Source of the DNA: Stercorarius parasiticus
Lineage: Eukaryota > Chordata > Aves > Charadriiformes > Stercorariidae
Direction of reading: 5' to 3'
NCBI GenBank assembly: GCA_013396915.1
Contig: VWZL01002559.1
Coordinates: 124,001 to 188,000 of the forward strand
DNA: 64,000 nucleotides
Part shown: positions 1-13,214 of the stretch, piece by piece
Numbering within the stretch: position 1 is the stretch's first letter
Layout: every line of letters starts with the position of its first letter
Notes under the pieces: model-generated
The model's database searches: none
What the model was told of the DNA's origin: nothing
What the model saw: the letters and a program-made list of their open reading frames with translations, nothing else
Position numbers and translations under genes: made by a program

Positions 1-95
1 GATTGGAAAAGACCCTTAAGATATCGAGTCCGATCATTAACCTAACACTGCCAAGTCCACCAGTAAACCATGTATATCCCTAAGTGCCCCATCAT
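1..95 (-). mobile_element. CR1 LINE 3'-end fragment, cut by window edge
   Basis: The first bases match the reverse complement of a CR1 3' untranslated tail: a 'ttggaaaagacccttaag' block, then 'gagtccgatcattaacctaacactgccaa', the same sequence seen in the copies at 15621 and 34703. The copy continues to the left of the window, and similarity fades after about base 95. No coding part is present. Confidence 0.8.
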
Positions 96-1643
96 GGTGC
101 TCCTGGGCCCATGGGCAGAGGATGTGGGCGGAGGCTCCAGGTGAAGCTGGGCAAGGCCGTTAAGGCCTGAAGTGTCTCGGCATAGGCAGTAGTGTCTCTC
201 TCCTTTCTCTGCATGGCTTAGGAAAAAAGTGCAGTTACTTAATTTAGATGAAAATTTAAATACTACAATTTAATGTACAACAAAATTCTAAAAAAACCCC
301 ACACCTTTCTAATTTGGGAACATTGTGTTTGCTGGCTTGACACTTAGAGATAGGTAGTGAAAAATGGTATTTTCTGTGGGAGATGAAGGAGGATACAGGA
401 AACAGTTCTAATGAAAGGACCCTCTGAGAATCAGCTAAAGGAAAAAGAGTATTCTAAAAAGTTGCGTCTGAAACTGGTGCTGAAATCCTAATGTCCCTTA
501 AGGACTGTGAACTGTGAAAGGATGGGAGCTAGTTTTTATTTTGTAATATATTGTTCAAGTTGCCACAAGATGAACTTTAATTGAACTGCTAGTGAGTTTG
601 GACTATTTTAAGTTTTAGAGACATTGTAATATATGCTGAACTTTGTATGGGGTCAGAGATAACAGAATGGATGCTGCCTGGGGCAAGGCTGTTTCTCATG
701 GGATGAAACAATCATTCTTATGGTTCCTATTTTTGAGTGTAATTTTCTCCTCTTCCATAAAAGGGTTCCATGAACAAATTCAGACTCTGAACAAACCCAT
801 GAAATACAGAGTTACAGAGGGCTGGATTTTGGATTGTGTGACCTGTTCTGTAAGAACAGGTTGTACATCAACTGGAAGCAGCCATGACAATTGCGTAGGC
901 AGGTTTCATCAGTAAAAATGCTAAAGGTGTTAGGTTATTACTCTCATGCCTCAGTGACTCGCTTGTGCTTTAGTGCTTTTTTGTGGGTTTTTTTGTTTGT
1001 TTCTTAGTTTTGTACCATCTGAGGATCATAAAAACCACATGGGAAACAACTAACCCTAGGAGAAACAATGTATCTCTCACGGAAACTCAGTTTATACTTT
1101 ATCCAGACCAAAGGCATTTCTCATTCATTTATGCAGCAAAGGGAATGCAAGATTCTACTTCTGAGACAAATAAGGGCATTGATCTGACTAAATGTAGGAA
1201 TCTCCATGTGAAGAATCACCCAGGATCCCTTAATAGTCAGTGGAAACATAGTCTAAGTAATAGAGCCTAGGAGCCAATCCTTATCATCCTGATTCATGGC
1301 TAAAATAGGTTGAATGAAAACCTGCCCTGAAAAAGACCATTTATTCCTTGCAAAGAAAGCCTTGTTGACTATCTGATATAGAAACATTTATATTGTAAAA
1401 TTAAGTGAGACAAATCTTACCCAGTCTGGCTGAGGTAATTTATTAATGAATTTCTTTCAGTAAATGAAAGAGGTCAACTGTGACTTGACCTAGTGTCACA
1501 ATTGGTGCCAAATCAAGCTGTGCTAATGGTAGATAACAGTATGGGCTGCTGAAGCAATTGTTAGACCAGTACCGAAAGAGATAAATCTTTTGCTGCTAAA
1601 AAGGGAAATTGCATCAATTGCATGAGATGATTTTTCAGGTGAT

Positions 1644-1673
1644 AAAAAAAAAAAGAAAAAAGAAAAAAAAAAA
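1644..1673. repeat. A-rich tract
   Basis: Thirty bases made almost entirely of A, interrupted by two single G residues. No retroposed body with target-site duplications is visible upstream, so I treat it as simple sequence and not as a poly-A tail of a processed copy. Confidence 0.85.
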
Positions 1674-4329
1674 GGTAAAGAAGCATTTGTTCTTTCCTGA
1701 AATGGAAAAATGGTCATAAGCATAAGCTGTATGGTCATAAGCAGCTGCAAGGCATGCTGCACCTAATCTCTGAAGATTTTTCTGTGATGCTAAGACATCA
1801 GAAATTTTAGTTTTCTTAAAGGTACTATAGAACAAAAGCTCCTAGTCTATTACAGTATTTACAAATTTATTTAATAAATATTTAAAAATATTTACACTGC
1901 GTAAGACAGTACCGTCCCTCAGAAATCAAAACGCATTCTGACTTTAACCTTAGACAGTAAGAAGTGGGGAAGAATGTTTTAAAAATTCTATGGGACTAAT
2001 GATGATCTACTTGGGCATTTCATGTTGTCCAGCCAAACAATATGCTGTTACAGTAGAAAGTACATGTTTGTAGTGAAAGGGAAAATATATGTATTGATGT
2101 TACAATTTGCTTCAGAAAATGCATTTTGAAAGAGATTAATGCACAGAAACAATTTTTAGAAGCATATAAGCATTCTCAAATGCAGTCTTTACACTTTATT
2201 GTTGTTTATCAGGGATTTTATTCTCAAATATTTACCTCCTATCTTCAGATCATTTTTATAAGATTTCTGTAAGCAGAATAATTGTAAGTAGAAATGACAA
2301 TTATGAGATAATATTCACTGTAGTGAAAATATTTGATTCTACAAAAACCCTGTTGCTACTCATCGTAACTCTAACTCATCTAACTGAACTTAACTGAAAG
2401 GACAGTTTGCTCCGCTCCACTATCCAGAGATGCTTGAAATTAATGTACAACATCGAGATGTCATTAGAGTGATCAAGTTTTCACAGTAGTAGCAATGTAA
2501 GTCCCAACCCTCTGTGGTATTAACTATAAACAAAGTAAGTGATGACAGTGACATGCAGAACTGAAGAAAGGGACATGAAGTCGAGGGAAATCTATTTAGT
2601 TCAACAAACCTTCCCTACACTTGGTAATATTTTTCCTTTGGCATTGCTAAGCCTCAGCACACTGAGAAGTCTATAAACAAAAATGATCCTCCCCTACAGA
2701 TTCTCCAGCTGCCCACAAAAATCTTCACTCATTCTCGAAAGAAGACTCCACATACCACTCAAAGGATGCTATTACATGTCAAAATGATGAATGTAGAACA
2801 ACTGTATGGGAAAGCGTTATAACTTGGGTGAGTGCTGTCAAACAGGAGGACTCAGGTAAATCAGCTGCAAATACAGCAAACATTTCTTGCTGGAGAGCAG
2901 TCACATACCCTTTCGTGCAATGGAAATGCCTTCTGAGAGATACTCACATTGCTCTTTTCACACCATACCACCAAATCTTTCTGCCTGCTCTGTCGCTCAT
3001 ATCTGCAAGTTCCACAAAATTGAAATTTTTAAAACTGTATATGCATTTATGTGTGCACACACACAATCTGTGTTCTACACACATGCCTAGATGCTGTTTC
3101 ATATATACACACACGGGTCTAGCCAGGAGCTGTTCTTTCTGCCACTCTTGCTGTAGCTAGAAGGTCTTAATTAGCACCGAGGCGGAATGGGCTATTACTG
3201 CTTCTGGCAGCAAGAATGAGAAGATCTTGAAAGCTCAAGGCATGACTACCACTCGTTTGATACACTGTGTGTCAGTTAGTGCAAAAATCACTGTAAATTA
3301 TGGGAGAAAAAGAAAGATTCCTCTTGCCTGTTATTTTCTCATTATTCCTTGTGTTTAACACACAGTTTGCACAGTATAATGGTGGGAAGATATGTTCCTT
3401 GCTTGCTTTTCTATCTTTTCTCTTTGTTAACTAAGCCAAAAGCTCAGGACATCATCCTAAGGGCACTTTCCACATAAGGGCTATTTCCTTTGAATACTGA
3501 ATTCCCTGCTGAAACACACGCACAAGTGAGGTTGTCTGTGTTACCCCCAGCTGCTGCCTGTCTCTGACCCCTTTGGATTGTATTTGCATTATTGGTTCCT
3601 TGCAGAACCACTGTCCTATATGGTACTCTGCACTAAGATGACGTATACGTACTGGCGTGAGAATGCAGGCATTCAAAACAGAGAAAAAACTGCTTTTCCT
3701 TTACTTCAAATATTTGAGTAAGTCCCCATGGTTTTGAAATGGACATAAGCCCCAAATCCTCACTCTGTCTTGCACCCACTTCTTTAAAGGATTCTATATG
3801 AATAAATCCCTATATCTACATGTAGGAATGGATGCAGTCCCACTGTAAGGGTGTAGTGTCCTGGGCTATTTACATCAATCCAAGGAGGGATAATACTCCA
3901 TTTCTGCCCTTTAGCCTCTGTTTTCTGCTTCCCTTCGTGGTGTTGGAACCACCTAAAAATCCTAGAGCTTCTCTAACGTGTCAGAGGGAAGCCATACCAA
4001 CACTGCAATCCCTGCTTGTCTTAGAGAAGGGAATGAACTTCAGGAAGTGAAGCATCCCAAGTGTCTAAGGCACAGTTTACCTGAGCAAACTAGCGACTGC
4101 CACACAGGGGCTTTGAGCTACTCACATGAAGGATGGTGTAGAAATTAGTTATTCTATTCAAGTTACAAATTAAATCAGAGGTTATATTAGCTATTTAGAA
4201 AACACACTGACAGAATGTGATTGGAATGCGGTTTTGTTAAGTTTTGTTTAAAGGGCTGAGAGCTTTTAATATTTTTCCCACAGCTGAGAGACAAACTTAT
4301 TTATAAAGCAAAATTTTCCAGTGGGAAAA

Positions 4330-4410
4330 CATGTGCATATATACATGCAGATGCACACAAGCCTGCACACATTGATATGTATTTATACATACATATGCAT
4401 ACACATTCAT
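4330..4410. repeat. Degenerate CA/TA-type microsatellite
   Basis: A run of short alternating purine-pyrimidine words (acatgtgcatatatacatg, acatacatatgcatacac) with many interruptions. It looks like a decayed dinucleotide repeat. Confidence 0.55.
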
Positions 4411-6595
4411 GGAAACATTTGCTATAAGCATTAAAAATGGATTGGATTATGCAAAATTCTGAACATCCGCTGAAATTATTGAGCGTCTGTAACTTCCGCT
4501 GCCTTCAAGAGGGAAATAAAGATATTCAGCAGCTGCATGTGGGATGCAGCCCACTGCCACTACTGCATAAAGCTCTAAGAAATGCGCCAATATACAGATC
4601 TCACAGTTTCTGCTTAAAGTGGTGAGAAAATCAATTCTAGACCAAAAGGGCTAGAGGCAAAAGCATAAGATGAAATGTGACTGACAGAGAGACAGCATCC
4701 AGTAATGCTCAGTCAAGTGAAAAGGCAAAAGAACACAGGAATAGTAAAACCTATCCATTTTTGTTTTAATTGGGAGGGGACTTAACAGGCAGTTTTGGTG
4801 CTCTAGGCAGCTCCTGCGAGGCAAAGCCTATAAAAGTTAACTGTTCTATTCTGAAGCAAAACATGCAAAACATATATAGGGCTCTTTATATCTAACACTA
4901 TGCCATAGAAAAATTGGACTGTGATTTCCTGTGACGTTAGGATGAAATGAGGTTGTCAAATCAAGTCAAAATGAAACAGCAAGGAAATATTCCTCCACTT
5001 TCTGGTGCTGAGGTAGATTTTTAAGTCAGTGTCCTATGCCTTTGCTTCTCACTGCATTTTGCCCTGCATTGGCCTATTGTTTGTGGTCTTTAGTATTACA
5101 AACTACCTCTAAAAGTGTGAAAGGCAAAGCTTTTTCCCCTCAACCTACTTCATGCTCTGAAAAGTAATTAAAGTTCCAGAAAGGAGCAGGAACCTTAGCT
5201 ACGGGCATTATAATCTCAACTGTACAGCTTGCTTTCCTTCTCCACAGCTTCAGTTTACCCATCCGTGAAATACATTGTCTGTGGCATCCCCTAAGGGCCT
5301 ATAAGAGACTGGAGGATTTAATGCACACTAATGTATTTGGCTGAAATAACTCCACAATTATAAACTATTGTTATTGCAAGAATCAAAGTTGAAGCATTTG
5401 AAAATCATGTGAGATGGAATGGGAAATCCCATTTTTTATAGCTTTTTTCCTTCTCTAGTACTTTCAGCAGTTAGAAGTGACTGAAGAAAAGAAGCAAGTG
5501 ACAAGGCCTAGTCCGTATTAGAAAATGTCAAGCTGAAGAAGAAAACCAATATTCACCCACCCTCCATGGTAGAAAATCTTGTCTTCCAGTGGCACTGTAA
5601 TCCCACATACTCTGACCATTGACAATTGTAGTCAAGATATTTTGGCGCTTCCTTCTTTTTCTGTTCTTCTGGCTGTTTGATAGCATGTGTTTGTGGTGAT
5701 TTCAGAGCAACCTCTCATTCATGTCTCATAGCAATGAAATTGGGTGCTTAGTAAAGCATGCACTTTTAAGGGATTGCCTGCTCTTTATTATTCCTGAGGC
5801 TCTGAGGCAGCTTCGCGCCCATGCAGATAAGAGTGCTGCAGGGAAAGCCAGAATAACAGAGGAGAGAATTAGGAAATCTCAAGCATTACAGATGCAAGAT
5901 GGAGAGAGCTGGAAGCCAAGACAGAACAGCTTAGAAGGCAGGCAGCAGAAGAGAAAGCTTTGAATGTAAATCCTGTTAACTTATACAGTACAAGCAGTGG
6001 CCCTTTACATAGGAGTTAGCAAAGGAAATTCTTCCTAGGTGTGGATTTCTGTAGAAATCTTCCTCTGTGTGTATTAATTTAGTGTTCTGAGGAACACCTG
6101 ATGAAGCCTTCACACCATGCATGTCTTTCAAACCATAATGCCTAATAGGCAGACAGTGACTTAAGAATAGGAAACTCCAAAAAATTAAAAGACTTAAGGT
6201 TTTGTACAAGGGATTTAATTTCTGTGTAACTGTTTGCTTATAACCAGCCAAACAGCACCAGTCTCCTTGAATGGGTTCCACAGTCTGACCTAGTAGAACA
6301 GTCTTGAGCACACGCACAACTGAAAGGACTGAAATGCCACTGAGAGCACTAGTGGCTTTCACATACTCGCAAAACGCCGTGCTGAACTCATGCCAAAGCA
6401 AAGCCAAGTTAAATACAGGCTGGTATTGTCAGTGATACCTGCACTGCCTGTCATGACATTGCCGTCTATCAGTTGTAAGGCCATTGGATGGCCTTAACCA
6501 CTTTTACAGTTCTCCTTGGTTTTGCAGGTACTTTTCTATAACAATTTGGTCTACTGTAAAAAGGTGGAGGAGCTAGAGAAAGCCAAGTAAAGCTC

Positions 6596-6960
6596 CTAAA
6601 GGTCCTCATGTAAAAGAAAAATACTCCCCAAACCCCCAGTTAAACCTATGGCCCCTGTTGGGCACCAGAATCCGTGGTGTTCCTGGATAGTGGCTGTTGT
6701 GAACTCAGACTTCACGCTCACAGCTATGGCGGTTTGACTCACGAGCAGACAAAAACAGGAAAGCAAGTCCATAGCAAGACAAGACAAGAAAATCATATTT
6801 GTCCATACAGGGCTGTGGGAGTTCTTGCTTTCTTTGCCACAGGCTGGTACTGCTGTGCTTCTTGGTTGACACTTTGCCCCAGACTTGCGTTCATGGCAGT
6901 CATGGGAGCATGGGAGAAGTTGGCAGTGCCAGGACAAACATTTGCTGTTTATTAATTGTC
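6596..6960 (-). other. Possible LTR/primer-binding-site relic of an endogenous retrovirus
   Basis: On the minus strand, 6667 to 6650 reads TGGTGCCCAACAGGGGCC. This resembles primer-binding sites complementary to lysine tRNA in vertebrate retroviruses, with a few differences. It follows a GGAACACCACGGATTC stretch that could be the end of a decayed LTR, although the expected terminal CA is not intact. An AATAAA lies upstream on the same strand at about 6947-6952. No gag-like frame follows below 6650, and no second LTR was found. The call rests mainly on the 18-base site; chance resemblance in single-copy DNA is the alternative. Confidence 0.22.
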
Positions 6961-6967
6961 TGAAACA

Positions 6968-9857
6968 TTAGGGCATTTGAAGGAAATCCACTAAACAGTT
7001 TTTAGATCAATAAGTAAGGATAAGTGAAGTTGAAAGGTGGAAGGAAACAAGTTAATATAGATATAGCAAGATGTCATTAGAAACATTATAGTGGCATTTT
7101 TTTCCAGTAGAGTAATTGTTAATGCCAGGCTCTGAGTCAGTCTCTGACCATCCCTGTGTCTTGAATTGTGCCCACCTCATTTTCTCCAGCCACCTCAGCT
7201 GGACTGGGTACACGCTACTGTTTGTTCCTAACAGTTCTTATCTAAGATGTCTGTATGAGTGGAGTTATGCAAATATAAGTTATTATTCTCCAAACATTTG
7301 TCCTTACAGCAGCAAGGAGAAAACCACTGTTGGGGTGAAGTTTAATGAGATGTTAATAGAGCAGTGGGTGAATATAAGTGCAGCGGGGGTTGTGCTGAGG
7401 AGTTCAGTTGACAAAAGAACTGTGGAGTTCTCTGAACTGAACCAAAAGTTGAAATAAAAATTTTTGTTCAGTGATGAAGGTGTCATTAAATAGCCATGTT
7501 TTGAAATATATGCTTCCTGTGGAGAAGAGGGTCCTGCTCTCTGTTCTGCTGGGACAGGATTTCATAGAGAAAAAGGATGGGGTGAACAAAGCCATGGTGT
7601 GGCTATGGAAGACAGACTGGGGTAGGAGAATAAATTAGAATATTATTCCACTTTTTACAGCAGCAGCCTGTCACTTCATTTAATGCAAAACAAACTGAAA
7701 AGCACAGCCATTTGAAAGAGTCAAAGAGTTACCCTAGTAAAAAAAATACAGGACTTGATTGACAAGCTTGCTTCTGTACAACTGCTCTACTGTTTGGACA
7801 TCAAACTTTACAAGCTCCATCAATCCATGAGCAAATTGGGTACCTGTGTATATACACAGTCATTTTGACACAGTTCACCTACCACTTCCATACCCCTGCC
7901 CTGTCATAGTGGAAGTTGCATTAGGGAACACCGACTGGTTAAAAAAAGCAGGGCATAGTTTTATCTTTGAGAACTGTTAGGCATGTATGGGGGACTTTGG
8001 TGGTGCTAGTGTTGCTGTCGTGTCTGGGGCCTGATGGCACCCTGAGACCAGTGCTGCTTTATCTGCTTCAGTCTGACAGCGTAGCACTGATGCTCTCAGA
8101 GCTTCCAAAGGGCTCAAAACAGCCTGGGCAGGGTTTGGTTTCTTTTTCAGAGGTAGAAAGCTGTTACCGAGTTGAGTGGTGTTCCCAGCCCAGAACCAGA
8201 CCAGGTGTTTGGATGCCTAGTCCCCTACAGCCTCCTGGAGCTTTTTAAAGCTTTATTTTTAGGGAGGTTATGACTGTAACCCTGAAACATCATAGTTCTG
8301 CAAGAATTATAGAAAAGGATATTGGCCTGAAGAAAGGAATGGATGTGGGGTAAGAAACCCAGGCTAGACAATGAGCCAGTACTTGTAATAAAAAGGAAAT
8401 TGCTCTAACCTCTTTTTCAAGGCAATAGTATCACCTTTTGTCATGTGATACAACTAGCTAGGATGCAGCTCAGGATCTGGGCTGGGTGACACCTGTACCC
8501 TTGAATCTTTGACTGCAGTGAGGTCACAAGTGCCACAGTGTTCCTGCCTCCTCCCGCAAGAGACACAGTGCTTGCCTTGCCATCTGTTTCCGCGGGCCAC
8601 CAAATACATTTCCAGAGAGGTCTCACCTGAATAGAGTGACGTGGAGATGTCAGCATTTAACTGTGCATTCTGCAGAGCAAAGCTCGGTGGGTTCACGGTG
8701 GAGAAGGTGACAGGCACCATGAGGCATGGAAAGGCAGAGAGATTATCCTTCCTGGGTGGCTAACTTCTTTCCCTCCAGGGAAAACGTCTGTAGTGGTGAG
8801 TCTGCATGGGGCACACACAGCTGTAGTCTCAGCAAGGACAAATGTCTGCAGAGAAAACAAACACAGAATAAAGCTGGATAAAAATGCAACTGACACCACA
8901 TGAAGCTAATCACCCTCTGCAGCTGTTGTGGCTTGGAAGGCAACCAAATAAAAGGCTTTTAAGAGGTTTTACTTTTGGCATTTTCCGCCTCTGATGCTAA
9001 CCTGCTTCTGAAAGGAGGCCCCCGCTTTCTGTCAATCACAAGGGAAAAAATAGGTCTGTGAGTGTATGTGCAAAGCAGGTATCTAATTTACATACAAAAT
9101 CAATATAATTGCAAATGCAAATTGAATCATTGCTGCTGAAGGCAGATGAATTTAATCATATGTATACATAAATACGTGAGATTTTGGCAAAGTCTATACA
9201 ATGCCCAGTCTGACCTTTTGAATATATCAAGAGACCCCTTTACCTGACTATCCCTTCACTCTATTAATGGCAACCCGTGACAGACCTATATATACACACA
9301 CCAATACACACCCTAAATATCCCTATGTGCTTTGCTACCCAGACTCACACCAAAGATCCCTCTAATCCAGTGGATAAATTTAAGACAGATACCTAAAATA
9401 AGTTTGGTCTGTCTTGAACTGAAGGTTGTATGAACCCAGTTTGTTCAATGGTCAGCAGCTTTTCTCTGTGAATTTGGCTAGTCCATTTGTGGATCCATAA
9501 GGAATCCTGCCCAACTTGCTCAGCCTCCCACAGCAGCAAACGCCACAGCAGAGTTACGCGCTGTAGGAAATTATTGTTTGGGTTCTCTGAGCAGAGCACC
9601 CACTTTTTTGTCCCATTTGCCACTTTCTAGTCTTCTGACAGTTACTCAGCAACATCATGCAATCTGTAAAGCCGTCCTATCTATCCAAGCTGAATGTATT
9701 TTACTAATGACTGTTCTATGAACCCTCTAGGATGAGATAATTCCTTAAATAAGGAATTTCCCTAAAAGCCTTACAAGGAAAGACTTCAGTCTGGGAACCT
9801 CAGGAAGTGCCTCTGTAGTGAACAACAATGGACAACAGGGGTTTCTAGCTTTTCTGT
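6968..9857. other. Unique non-coding DNA
   Basis: No gene recognised. Two exact POU octamers (ATGCAAAT) occur at 7267-7274 and 9115-9122. The second sits in an AT-rich stretch with further homeodomain-like words. A short imperfect TA/CA run lies at about 9285-9312. The open frames at 7967-8248 and 8454-8720 have no recognisable domain. Confidence 0.55.
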
Positions 9858-9947
9858 AATCATAGAATCTTCATGGTTGGAAAGGACCTTTGAGATAATC
9901 GAGTCCAACCATACACACACAAAAAAACCCCCCTACAATCTCTGCCA

Positions 9948-10829
9948 CTAGAGCATGCCCTGAAGTGCCAAATCTAGACATTTCTTAAATACCTCTAGGG
10001 ATGGTGACTCAACCACTTCCCTGGGCAGGCTGTTCCAGTGCCTCACCACTCTTCCAGTAAAGTAATTCTTCCTAATATCTAATCTAACCCTCCCCTGCCA
10101 CAACTTCAGACCATTTCCTCTGGTCCTGTCATTATTCACCTGGGAGAAGAGACCAACACCCACCTCTCTGCAACCTCCTGTCAGGTAGTTGTAGAGGGCA
10201 ATGAGGTCTCCCCTCAGCCTCCTCTTCTCCAAACTCAACACGCCCAGTTCCCTCAGCCTCTCCTCATACGGCTTGGTCTCCAGACCCCTCCCCAGCTTGG
10301 TAGCTCTCCTCTGGACCTGCTCCAGCACTTCAATGTCCCTCTTGTACAGAGGGGCCCAGAACTGAACACAGTANAGAGCCTTCCTACCCTCAGGCAGATC
10401 AACACTCCCACCTAGTTTGGTGTTGTCTGCAAACTTACTGAGGGTGCACTCAATCCTCTCATCCAGATCATTGACAAAGATATTAAACAAAACCGGCCCC
10501 AAAACTGAGCCCTGAGGGACCCCACTGGTGACCGGCCGCCAAGAGGATTTCACCCCATTAATCACAACTCTCTGGGCATGGCCATCCAGCCAGCTTTTAA
10601 CCCAGCGAAGAGTACACTTGTCTATGCTGTGATTCGCCAGCTTCTCCAGGAGAATGCTGTGGGGGACGGTGTCAAAGGCCTTACCAAAGTCCAGATAGAC
10701 AACGTCCACAGCCTTCCCTGTGTCCAGAAGGCAGGTCACATGGTCATAGGAAGAGATCAGGTTGGTTAAGCAGGACCTTCCTTTCCTAAACCCATGCTGG
10801 CTGGCCCTGATCCCTTGACCATTAGCCAT
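9948..10829 (-). pseudogene. CR1 reverse transcriptase (ORF2) remnant, open for 293 codons
   Basis: In a full CR1 this protein would nick DNA and reverse-transcribe the element RNA at the target site. The visible part starts just before motif A ([13 protein letters not shown], residues 45-57). It continues through the template-grip region ([14 protein letters not shown], residues 102-115) and the catalytic box at residues 133-136. That box reads FADN where other copies here read FADD, so one metal-binding aspartate is lost. Residue 152 is undefined because of the N. After it the frame resumes at [13 protein letters not shown] and runs to the CR1 C-terminus ([19 protein letters not shown]). 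About 100 residues are missing at the N, yet the frame stays open. The N-terminal endonuclease is absent, so the copy is dead. Confidence 0.9.
10374..10374. other. Single undefined base at a CR1 deletion junction
   Basis: The left flank ends in the CR1 words for 'YCVQFWAP'. The right flank begins at the words just after the catalytic box. A one-base placeholder here probably stands for unresolved or collapsed repeat sequence. Confidence 0.7.
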
Positions 10830-12521
10830 AGTAGGAATTAGTCACTAGTCACAACCAAGTAAGCAAGACTCATGCTCCATCAAACAGAGAAAACAACTCT
10901 CATGCTCTCCACCAGTCAGTGGAATGGGTTTGGGAATGAGCGGGTTTCTCCCAAGGATCCACATAGACCTCTTTCTTAACTTCAATGCTCATTCTGTTTC
11001 TAAAATGGCTCTTCAAACACATTGTGTAAAGTGTAGGTATAGTCAACCATAAAATTTCACAGCAACCCTGATTCCACATGATAAATCTCCTGACAGAGTA
11101 GAGTTCTTGTCAAAAGATCCAACCATAAACCAGAGTAACGCGTAGTGGGGATGTCTTTAGACAGGGTCACAGAAAAGATGGTTAATTTATATGTTTTAAA
11201 CTACTTTGGGGGTTTTTTTGTTTTCTTAAAATGGACTGTGCTCAGAAAATTTCTTAGGGTGCAAGGAACAGCCCAGGGTTTTTCCTCTACCACAGCACAT
11301 GGTCTTCACAGTCAAGATGCTTTGCAGTGCTACTTCTCTTCCCCACATTTCCCTAAGACTTTTTGATGTCCCAGCCCAAAGTCAGAAATGCCTGTTGTGG
11401 TAAAGGACAAGCTGGTCTGTGCTGGAATCTGCATGGGACCAGCATGCGCATTACTGGGCTTTCCTGAGCTTCCTTGACCCAATCCTTGCTGCCTGGCCAT
11501 CCCAGGCAGCACCCATCTGCATGCAGATGCTGTGGCGTGGCATAACTTGTACATCTGGCACCACTCCACCCAGAGAACCTAGGGCAAGGATGGGCCTTTA
11601 ACATGCGTTGGCAATGAGGGAAAGAAAGAATAGAGAAGATCCTTCACAAAGCACCAGTTCCTCATGGGCTCATTATCATATTATGCCCACATGGTACGTG
11701 CAGTTTTGCACAGATGCGTCCACATTACTGCGTAGTTTTATAACTATGTAGTAGAAAACCTTAGCAAGTCCATGTAACAACTTTCTGCTGCTGCTCATGG
11801 ACCTACTGCTGTGTAACAGTATGGCTCAGAGTAAGGCTGGATGGACTAGACATGGGAAAACTACTCTTTCGTTTTCAGGGTTGAGGCTGTGGGTCCTAAC
11901 TGAGACACAGTTGCAAACTGGGAAATTACCAGGTGTAAGAGTAAAGGCCCTGCAGTCAGCTCTGGCAGCACTGCCTGGTCACGGTCCCACCAAATCCACT
12001 GGGGCTCTGGAGGATGCAGACACCAGGCTTCACTGGGCAGTCACCAGGATAACCCTTAGTAGCATCCATTGGCTCGTTGGAATTCACACAGCCTCCATGG
12101 AGGAGAGCTAGGACTTCAGGCTCTTGCATTACCAGTTGAGCACTCCACTCAGTATTTAACATACAAAAGTGAGAGAAAGAATCTACTACAAAAAAGGAGA
12201 GTCTATTTGCTACCATCAAACATATTTATTGATTGACAAATATATAAATTGAAAATCAAAATTTAATTTAGCTAGAGGAGCACAAGTGCACATTTTCAAT
12301 GCATGAGAAATACTAGGATAAATCAACCTTAAAACTGAACCCTGCTATTACTTGAAAATAACCGTCCAATATCTGTTTGATCTACAGTCAAGAAGCAGAA
12401 GGAAAATAAACGTGCCTCTGAGAAATAAGGACATTCCTAATTATTTTCTTGTAAAAGACCTATTTAATTGCTGTGTAAGTAACTTGTTTTAACAACAAAG
12501 AAATGCAATAATTCAGAGCTC

Positions 12522-12538
12522 ATTTATTTATTTATTTA
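12522..12538. repeat. (ATTT)n short tandem repeat
   Basis: Four perfect ATTT units in a row, flanked by unique sequence. Confidence 0.85.
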
Positions 12539-13214
12539 GGACTTCTAAGTAGTATTTTGCAAAAATTAAGGTAGGCTTTCATTTTTCAGGTTACCTGCAT
12601 AGTCTCTTGAGTTAAACACTTATTAGTATGAAAAACTGTCCAGAAAACATTAAACAATGCTTCTGAATACAAATCATTTCATGAATATGTAAATCATGCC
12701 TCAATGTGACACTTGGCTTGCCTGAGAAACACTGATAGACTAAAAAAAATAAAACTCCATCAAGGATGAGGACAATTTAATTTAATACTTTCTAAGTGTT
12801 GAAGAAAAAACCTGAATTTTAATGGCTGTATAGTATGTTTCAAATCAGTTAAAATATCCATAACTTGCCATAAACATGGTCAAGATTGGGAAAAAAAAAT
12901 AAGATCAAGGTGAGGTGCAGATCTAAATGAGGTCAGCATGTTCATTTCTAACAGTACACAAATAAACCAGTTCTGCCCTTTGTGTCCCACCATGGTCTTT
13001 GGTATTGAAACACACCCAGCAATTCCTGAGGCCTCCAGAAACATGCAGCAATTCTGCGTGATACTGCCCAGGTCAGAGCTCTGCTCTCCCAAACTGCTTC
13101 TCCTCACCCACTCAGAAACTCTTCCGCTGCTGCATCTCCACTGCCTTTGGTGAGGAGAGAGTCCAGTGAGCTGTTCCTGCACATGGAGCCACAGGATGTG
13201 AGAAGCAGGTTGAA

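Larger units (their letters stand above)
96..6590. other. Unique AT-rich intergenic or intronic DNA
   Basis: I see no gene. Open frames are short, change frame often and lack recognisable domains. The longest, on the minus strand at 5976-6407, begins at TTG rather than ATG and resembles no family I know. Low-complexity pieces are an A-rich tract near 1650 and imperfect alternating purine-pyrimidine runs at about 3050-3115 and 4330-4410. Confidence 0.6.
9858..10835 (-). mobile_element. CR1 LINE, 5'-truncated, with internal deletion at an N
   Basis: On the minus strand this is the 3' part of a CR1 element: the reverse transcriptase core, the C-terminal region, then the 3' tail ending at 'aatcatagaatct' on the plus strand. 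It is truncated at the 5' end within the RT, so the endonuclease and ORF1 are absent. A single N at 10374 joins two parts of the RT region that are roughly 300 bp further apart in the copy at 44040. A short CA/A-rich/C-rich insertion lies at 9912-9934, within the tail. Confidence 0.95.

Noticed and set aside
5976..6407. 143-codon minus-strand open frame
   Set aside because: It opens at TTG, has no domain, and its length is within what chance gives in 64 kb of six-frame reading. No splice or promoter context.
8627..8720. Possible minus-strand exon ending in CTATTCAG followed by GTGAGA
   Set aside because: The 5' splice site is good, but the acceptor side is weak and the peptide is unrecognised. 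Single good splice-site words are common in intergenic DNA.
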